Shown here piece by piece: positions 5,028 to 9,296 of a stretch of DNA of 9,296 nt (its first letter is position 1; each line of letters opens with the position of its first letter). The notes under the pieces are model-generated. The model did no database searches. It was not told the DNA's origin and saw only the letters and a list, made by a program, of their open reading frames with translations. Both the position numbers and the translations under genes were made by a program. Source of the stretch: Candidatus Thorarchaeota archaeon (GTDB taxonomy: Archaea > Asgardarchaeota > Thorarchaeia > Thorarchaeales > Thorarchaeaceae); the NCBI GenBank assembly GCA_016840245.1, contig JAEOST010000317.1, positions 1 through 9,296 of the forward strand, in the 5' to 3' direction.

Positions 5028-6050
5028 TTGGCTCTTCCTAAGAATATCGATCTCAGTAGTATGAGAGGCATGGTTTCATCTTTCCCAGACCTACTCAATG
5101 TTATCACCCTCAATGAGGTCGTCACAAACTTCGCTCTGCAAATCAACAGCAAGAAGACAAATGGAATCTGCTTGATTGGTATGGGAGGGAGCTCAATTGC
5201 AGGAGAGATGATACGCTGCATTCTAAGAGAGAGGGCAAACGTTCCAATTATCTCAGTACGAGGATATGACATTCCTGGTGCAGTCAATAAGGATTGGACT
5301 GTAATCACAGTCAGTTATTCAGGGAACACAGAAGAAACCCTCTCGGCGTTCGATACTGCCATCAACAGAGGATGCAAAGTGTGTGCCATTACAACAGGAG
5401 GGGAATTAGCATCCCATTCGGAAATCATTCCAGTTCAGATTATTCCGTCAGGTTTGCAACCAAGAGCTGCGCTTCCATTGATTATCTCAGCAGTGCTACT
5501 GATACTACAGACCATCTTAGGTGGCGAACCCATTGACCCTAGGTTGCTCTCAGAAGATATTCGTACCCAATCTAAAGAATGGAGTCGGTCTTTGTTGAAA
5601 CCTAGAGAATTTGCAGAAAAACTGAAACAGACCACTCCTGTATTTGTTGCATCTGGACATCTAGTTCCAGTAGCCTACAGAGCCAAATGTCAAATGAATG
5701 AAAATGCAAAGGTCCCATCATTCTATTCAGAGATACCTGAATCAAACCATAACGAAATTGAAGCGATAGATTCGTTTGGTGAACGTAACCTACTTCCGAT
5801 ATTCATCCGAAGTTCATTTGAGAGCCAGAGAATTAAGCAACGATTTGACGCAACTCAGATAATCTACAGTGAGCAGGGATGTACACCCATCACAGTTCAA
5901 TTGAAGGCAAAGACAACCTTAGAAGAAGCCCTAACACTAACTCACTATTTAGATATGGTTTCAGTAGAATTGGCGGATATTCGCAGCGTAGATTCTACAT
6001 CAGTGCCTCGAATATCACGCTTGAAGAGTATTTTGTCGTCCAAGAGATAA
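5028..6050 (+). CDS. Bifunctional phosphoglucose/phosphomannose isomerase
   Basis: 340 residues, close to the usual 300-340 of the archaeal PGI/PMI family. It interconverts glucose-6-P or mannose-6-P with fructose-6-P in the cytoplasm. Two SIS (sugar isomerase) domains are visible: GMGGSSIAGE (51-60) and SYSGNTEETL (96-105) bind the phosphate in the first, and SGLQPRAALP (141-150) is a family signature near the domain link. In the second, E225 and H241 (in ESNHNEIE) have the spacing of the catalytic Glu/His pair known for the archaeal enzyme, and K333 near the C-terminus corresponds to the catalytic Lys. The TTG start is set by GGTGAT 6 nt upstream. It appears to be monocistronic, divergent from the operon at 4886 and ending 2 bp from the convergent gene. 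Confidence 0.95.
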   Translation: MALPKNIDLSSMRGMVSSFPDLLNVITLNEVVTNFALQINSKKTNGICLIGMGGSSIAGEMIRCILRERANVPIISVRGYDIPGAVNKDWTVITVSYSGNTEETLSAFDTAINRGCKVCAITTGGELASHSEIIPVQIIPSGLQPRAALPLIISAVLLILQTILGGEPIDPRLLSEDIRTQSKEWSRSLLKPREFAEKLKQTTPVFVASGHLVPVAYRAKCQMNENAKVPSFYSEIPESNHNEIEAIDSFGERNLLPIFIRSSFESQRIKQRFDATQIIYSEQGCTPITVQLKAKTTLEEALTLTHYLDMVSVELADIRSVDSTSVPRISRLKSILSSKR

Positions 6051-6052
6051 TA

Positions 6053-6595
6053 TCAGACTGTGGTAATAATAACCTGAGCTGTGTTATACACCTTCATATC
6101 AAAAGCGTCAGAGGCAGAATTGAACATTACATAGAAGAACCTGAACACAATGGAGATTTGCCAAGTTCCTGATTCGTATGCATCGAAGACCGCATCCCTG
6201 TCCACTTCTTCTTCCAATCGGGCTATGAGACTGTGTGACTGATTGTAACCTGCATAGAGTTCTTTGTTATCTACTTGAGCTTTGTAGAAGCTCGTGTAAC
6301 TCAGTAAATCTTCATTGACATGCACTTCAGCCCCGATTGTAGTAAGAACCACGCTTCCATTTTGAGTAGCATTGCAATAGAATCGGAAATCTAAACGCAT
6401 TACAGGAATTACACTGCGATTAGTTGGATCGAAGTTTGAGAGCCGTACTCCCTGGAAATCTACATCCATGTTCTCTACTAAATAGACTGTACCAGTGTAA
6501 TAACCTGCAGTGTTAGTAATTGAGACACCACTCAGCACACCAACAATGATTGCCAGTGCCAGGATAATATTTTGGGGCTTTGTGTCAGAAATCAT
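6053..6595 (-). CDS. Single-pass membrane protein with extracytoplasmic beta-rich domain, unknown function
   Basis: From ATG 6595 the protein has 180 residues: a short N-terminus, a hydrophobic helix (about 9-30, IILALAIIVGVLSGVSITNT) acting as a signal anchor, and an outside domain of about 150 residues. An open frame continues to 6625 but adds only a Cys-rich nonsense-like start; ATATTTAG lies about 30 nt before 6595. The domain has alternating beta-type segments (MRLDFRFYCNATQNGSVVLT, EVHVNEDLL, WQISIVFRFFYV) and four N-x-S/T sites (NRS, NAT, NGS, NQS) open to archaeal N-glycosylation. The pattern vaguely recalls LEA14/WHy beta-sandwich proteins; this is weak. It lies 73 nt downstream of the presenilin-like protease on the same strand, which suggests a possible partner or substrate. 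Confidence 0.7.
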   Translation of the reverse strand: MISDTKPQNIILALAIIVGVLSGVSITNTAGYYTGTVYLVENMDVDFQGVRLSNFDPTNRSVIPVMRLDFRFYCNATQNGSVVLTTIGAEVHVNEDLLSYTSFYKAQVDNKELYAGYNQSHSLIARLEEEVDRDAVFDAYESGTWQISIVFRFFYVMFNSASDAFDMKVYNTAQVIITTV

Positions 6596-6668
6596 ATTCA
6601 CACACTGGGTTGAAGGACAGCACAACTAAATATCTTCTTTCCGCTCCACGCACTCAATACATTAGAGA

Positions 6669-7538
6669 TTACCCACCTAATGCGACAAATGAGATAATGT
6701 GGAGGAACCATGGAATTATTGCGAGTAGAGCTGGCAGTGGTATGGCAGGTAAGATCTCGCCCTCCTTAGCAAGAATTGTTACATTGATGAACATACCAAG
6801 GAACATCATAATCCCAGTCAAGATCCAAACATATACAGGGAAGTATATGATTGTGTGCGATGCGATTAATGAAAATGCAACAAAGTCTCCAACTCCTACA
6901 GCTACACTATCAGATTGAATTCTTGTATAATCAAACGGGTCTTGACCAATCTTATCTAGCATTCGTTCCTGTTCAATAACGGGATGGAAACGAGTTAGAA
7001 AGAAGTCTTCCACTATGAGGGAGATAATGATTACAAACATACTTCCAGTTACAAAGGTGATTCCTAGAAATGTGCCAAACGTACTCCCATAAAAAGCAAC
7101 AAAGATATTCTTCAGAAGTGGGGGGATAGCATCAATCATTATCAATACAACAGAGAGCATAGTCACTGCTAGTGAAATGACCATCACCATTCCTTGAACT
7201 GCATCAGATGAGCCAACAAGAAGAATCAGAAATAGTGATTGACTGATGAAGAGGGATACCAAAAAGAGGATGGGGGATACTAAGAAAGCCACAGCAATCT
7301 TTTGCGCACCCCGGCCCCTTCGAGCCACACCATAATAAAACGTGAACACTACGAATATACTCAAGATTGTAGATGTAATCGCCTGTAAGATTATCTCTGG
7401 AAGTGTGAGGTTTCTAGATTCGGTAATAATCGCTCCGAGATAAGTAGAACCTAGTACTCCATATGCAAGAAACGAACCGATAATCAATGGTAACGCAGAG
7501 ATGATGATCAATTGGGCTCTAGCTCGATCCATCTTCAT
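6669..7538 (-). CDS. Presenilin/SPP-like intramembrane aspartyl protease
   Basis: 289 residues with nine hydrophobic segments (about 8-30, 47-70, 80-108, 113-135, 143-163, 165-182, 212-232, 234-256, 264-288), the presenilin/signal-peptide-peptidase topology. AVGVGDFVAFS (213-223) closely matches the GxGD motif of TM7 in human presenilin (GLGDFIFYS), giving catalytic Asp218. TM6 ends with LIVEDFF; Asp178 takes the place of the YD aspartate, though Glu replaces Tyr. ILPAIPLPAL (262-271) matches the TM9 PAL region (ALPALP), here as PAI with a PAL just after. The TM6-TM7 loop is only about 29 residues and lacks presenilin's large cleavage loop. Such enzymes cut membrane helices within the bilayer. 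The ATG at 7538 has a CTTTAAC box 34 nt upstream and a weak GGGT site. Function is inferred from motifs and topology. Confidence 0.8.
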   Translation of the reverse strand: MKMDRARAQLIIISALPLIIGSFLAYGVLGSTYLGAIITESRNLTLPEIILQAITSTILSIFVVFTFYYGVARRGRGAQKIAVAFLVSPILFLVSLFISQSLFLILLVGSSDAVQGMVMVISLAVTMLSVVLIMIDAIPPLLKNIFVAFYGSTFGTFLGITFVTGSMFVIIISLIVEDFFLTRFHPVIEQERMLDKIGQDPFDYTRIQSDSVAVGVGDFVAFSLIASHTIIYFPVYVWILTGIMMFLGMFINVTILAKEGEILPAIPLPALLAIIPWFLHIISFVALGG

Positions 7539-7572
7539 TCGTTCTACCCAAGAAAAAGAGGTCTCATTTTTC

Positions 7573-7579
7573 GTTAAAG
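7573..7579 (-). promoter_or_regulatory. Possible TATA box of the presenilin-like gene
   Basis: CTTTAAC on the minus strand, 34 nt before the ATG at 7538 and beyond the terminator of the substrate-binding protein gene, so the protease and its downstream neighbour probably form a separate transcription unit. Confidence 0.4.
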
Positions 7580-7610
7580 AAGATAAGGTACACGCAAGCA
7601 GTTAACGTAA

Positions 7611-7665
7611 TGATGTAAAAGAATGAAAATGAAAAAAGAAAGGGGGAAGGGGACAATGTCCCCTT
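7611..7665 (-). terminator. Hairpin plus pyrimidine-rich terminator after the substrate-binding protein gene
   Basis: On the minus strand AAGGGGAC-ATT-GTCCCCTT (7665-7647) is a perfect 8-bp stem starting 6 nt after the TAA stop. It is followed by a C then T-rich run (TTTCTTTTTTCATTTTC, within 7643-7622). Most archaeal ends rely on T tracts alone, so a strong stem like this is notable. Confidence 0.75.
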
Positions 7666-7671
7666 TAGAAA

Positions 7672-9296
7672 TTACTTCTGACGAAGCAGCACGTAGCCGC
7701 CTACTAGGATAACCACAGCAGCTCCAACTGCACCAGCCACGATCGCCATGGTCATATCAGGACCAGTGGGCGGTGGTGTGGTGGTTTCTACTGGAGTTGT
7801 TGTTGGCTCAGTTGTTGTTGGCTCAGTTGTTGTTGTTCCGCTGGTTGGTTCAGTAGTAGTAACTGAGGTTGTCGGTAGAGTTGTAGTTGGCTCCGTTGTA
7901 GTTGGCTCAGTTGGCTCAGTTGTTGTTGGCTCCGTTGTAGTTGGCTCAGCAGTCCAGTCTACTCCAAAGAAGTAGTTTGGATTGATTGTAAGCTCACAGA
8001 ACTCACCAGCAACATACTCAGACACGTTGTATGGACCAGATGTGATCATTCCCTCTAGTGGGGGTGCTGGATCCCAAGTGTTCCAACCTTCTAGACCAAT
8101 TCCCAGGAAGAAGTGCTTGGGAATTATTGGTTTGTATCCAACAGTATGTAGGTGCCAGTATGACTCAGTACCGAACTCAATAACAACCCTATAGGTTGTA
8201 GGTGAGTATGCAGCTGTCATTTCTACCAGATCAGGACCGTATGGGTTACCAGATGTATCACGGAAGTAGTTCAGTGAGAAAGCTACGTCCTCTCCAGTAA
8301 TAGGCATACCATCTGTCCAGGTAGCATTCTGAATCATGTCAAACGTGAACCTCGTGTAGCCATCAGGTACAGCAGGATTGTCTGCATGGGTCTCAGCAAG
8401 GTAACTCTCTGCTAGCCACATGATGTCTACACCATCAGGACCGATGGTCATTAGACTGTCATAGAGCTCATTCAGCACGTTAGCTGTGTAAGCAGAGTTG
8501 CTTGTCATGAAGTTGAAGGTGTCTAGGTCAAGTGGGTTGCTCCAGCGGAATGTACCGCCGTATGGAGCACCAGGTTCACCAGACTGTAGACGGACCTTGT
8601 AGTTTGTCCACCATCCAGGAACACCATCGCTCACGTCGTTGATTAGACCCTCGAACTTGTCAGTTCTGTATGCTGATAGTAGAATGTTCTCATAACAGAC
8701 GATCTGAGGACTTGCGTGTACCCAAATCTCCTGCATAGCGAATGCTGCATCATAGACATCCTGATAGTCAGTTGCGTGTAGCAGCTGATCTCTCCAGCTG
8801 TCGTATGTTGAGTTTCTCCAGTTAGCAAAGTTGTAGTATGGCTCGTCTGCAAACTCACTCCAGTAGCTGTATGCTAAGAAGTCACAATCGAATGTTGTGA
8901 AGCTTGTTCCAAGGAACACGATATCGTAGTCTCCATGGAAGTATAGCCTGTTGAGGTATTCGTAGAAGTCAGTTGGTACTGATGTTGCATCGACGCTAAG
9001 TGCTACTAGAGCTTCAGCAACTTCCGCACCAACCTCAATGGCAATGTTACTCGTCTGAGAACACTCAACTAACACTGAGAATGGATTTCCGTGGGGATCA
9101 AGTCTGAAGTTGGTAATAGGATCAATTGTGAATCCTGCATCATCAAGCAATTGATTACCCAGAAGTACGTTGGCCTCATAGTAGGTGTAAGGTAGCAATC
9201 CCTCACATGAGAATGGGTTGACCTTAGGTACACATGAGTCCTGTGGTTCTGATAGTCCATCCCAAGCATCGTCTGAGATTGCCTGCTTGTCAAGAG
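7672..9296 (-). CDS. Family 5 ABC transporter substrate-binding protein with extra half domain and C-terminal membrane anchor, 5' truncated
   Basis: The frame is open to the window edge; 540 residues are visible and the N-terminus is missing. LDKQAISDDAWDG (1-13) and YYEANVLLGNQLLDDAGF (about 38-55) are the late region of a peptide/oligosaccharide-binding SBP_bac_5 domain. After about residue 244 an N-terminal half starts afresh: GGTFRWSNPLDLDTFNF, LNELYDSLMTIGPDG, MWLAESYL, TWTDGMPITGEDVAFSLNYF, PIIPKHFF, SGPYNVSEYVAGEF and INPNYFFGVDW follow in family order. It stops there, without its second half. A Thr/Pro/Glu stalk (about 449-512), a membrane helix (about 516-537) and RQK close the protein. 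It would bind an oligopeptide or oligosaccharide outside the cell and pass it to an ABC permease not seen here. The TTG at 9198 is internal, not the start. A strong terminator follows. Confidence 0.92.
   Translation of the reverse strand, partial: LDKQAISDDAWDGLSEPQDSCVPKVNPFSCEGLLPYTYYEANVLLGNQLLDDAGFTIDPITNFRLDPHGNPFSVLVECSQTSNIAIEVGAEVAEALVALSVDATSVPTDFYEYLNRLYFHGDYDIVFLGTSFTTFDCDFLAYSYWSEFADEPYYNFANWRNSTYDSWRDQLLHATDYQDVYDAAFAMQEIWVHASPQIVCYENILLSAYRTDKFEGLINDVSDGVPGWWTNYKVRLQSGEPGAPYGGTFRWSNPLDLDTFNFMTSNSAYTANVLNELYDSLMTIGPDGVDIMWLAESYLAETHADNPAVPDGYTRFTFDMIQNATWTDGMPITGEDVAFSLNYFRDTSGNPYGPDLVEMTAAYSPTTYRVVIEFGTESYWHLHTVGYKPIIPKHFFLGIGLEGWNTWDPAPPLEGMITSGPYNVSEYVAGEFCELTINPNYFFGVDWTAEPTTTEPTTTEPTEPTTTEPTTTLPTTSVTTTEPTSGTTTTEPTTTEPTTTPVETTTPPPTGPDMTMAIVAGAVGAAVVILVGGYVLLRQK
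7753..7950 (-). repeat. Repeat-rich Thr/Pro/Glu stalk coding segment
   Basis: The DNA repeats units such as GTTGTTGGCTCAGTT and GTTGTAGTTGGCTC on the plus strand, coding for TTTEPTTTEP-type repeats in the substrate-binding protein. The stalk of about 65 residues lifts the binding domains away from the membrane and offers many Thr sites for O-glycosylation. Repeats of this kind can change length by slippage. The Val/Gly-rich plus-strand frame here is an echo. Confidence 0.85.

Noticed and set aside
7748..7975. Val/Gly/Ser-rich plus-strand frame
   Set aside because: It is the antisense echo of the Thr/Pro/Glu stalk repeats.
9069..9293. 74-residue minus-strand frame at the right edge
   Set aside because: It overlaps the substrate-binding protein on the same strand in another frame; the motif-bearing frame is open through the whole segment.
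1..9296. CRISPR array, insertion sequence or attachment sites
   Set aside because: No regularly spaced repeats, transposase-like protein, terminal inverted repeats with target duplications or tRNA-linked repeats were seen.

Overview
The window looks archaeal. Several genes have a TATA-like box 32-38 nt before the start codon. Ribosome binding sites match the archaeal anti-SD (GGAGG at 4894-4898, GGTGAT at 5016-5021). TTG starts are common, and the protein families are archaeal in type: a bifunctional PGI/PMI isomerase, an Mrp/Nbp35 ATPase without an N-terminal MIP18 domain, a presenilin/SPP-like intramembrane protease, and a substrate-binding protein anchored by a Thr/Pro/Glu stalk and C-terminal helix. 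The overall flavour (moderate GC, metabolic genes mixed with membrane proteins) would fit an Asgard-type archaeon, but that lineage is a guess.

Layout. 1-549 (+) is the 3' part of an inositol-monophosphatase/FBPase-like gene. 628-1443 (+) is the Mrp/Nbp35 Fe-S carrier ATPase. 1471-1914 (-) is a small two-helix membrane protein with a 53-residue acidic tail. 1959-2409 has no convincing protein gene, but holds two nested-stem structures. The better one (about 2209-2340) has its own TATA box and looks like an undescribed small RNA of about 130 nt. 2410-2790 (-) is an unknown small protein.

A minus-strand group follows: an ATC-hydrolase-like Cys-containing protein (4380-4886), an alpha/beta hydrolase starting at its stop (to 3737), and a HAD phosphatase (2995-3672). 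PGI/PMI (5028-6050, +) diverges from this group. On the minus strand again are the presenilin-like protease (6669-7538) and, downstream, a single-pass protein with an extracytoplasmic domain (6053-6595). The right edge (7672-9296, -) is the 3' part of a family-5 (peptide/oligosaccharide type) ABC substrate-binding protein, ending in a strong hairpin terminator.

How they fit together. The IMPase/FBPase-like protein and PGI/PMI both handle sugar phosphates around fructose-6-phosphate, but they are far apart and probably not co-regulated. The most interesting items are the presenilin-like protease with its membrane-protein neighbour, the structured RNA candidate with an inverted repeat at its predicted start, and the substrate-binding protein that carries an extra half domain before its stalk.
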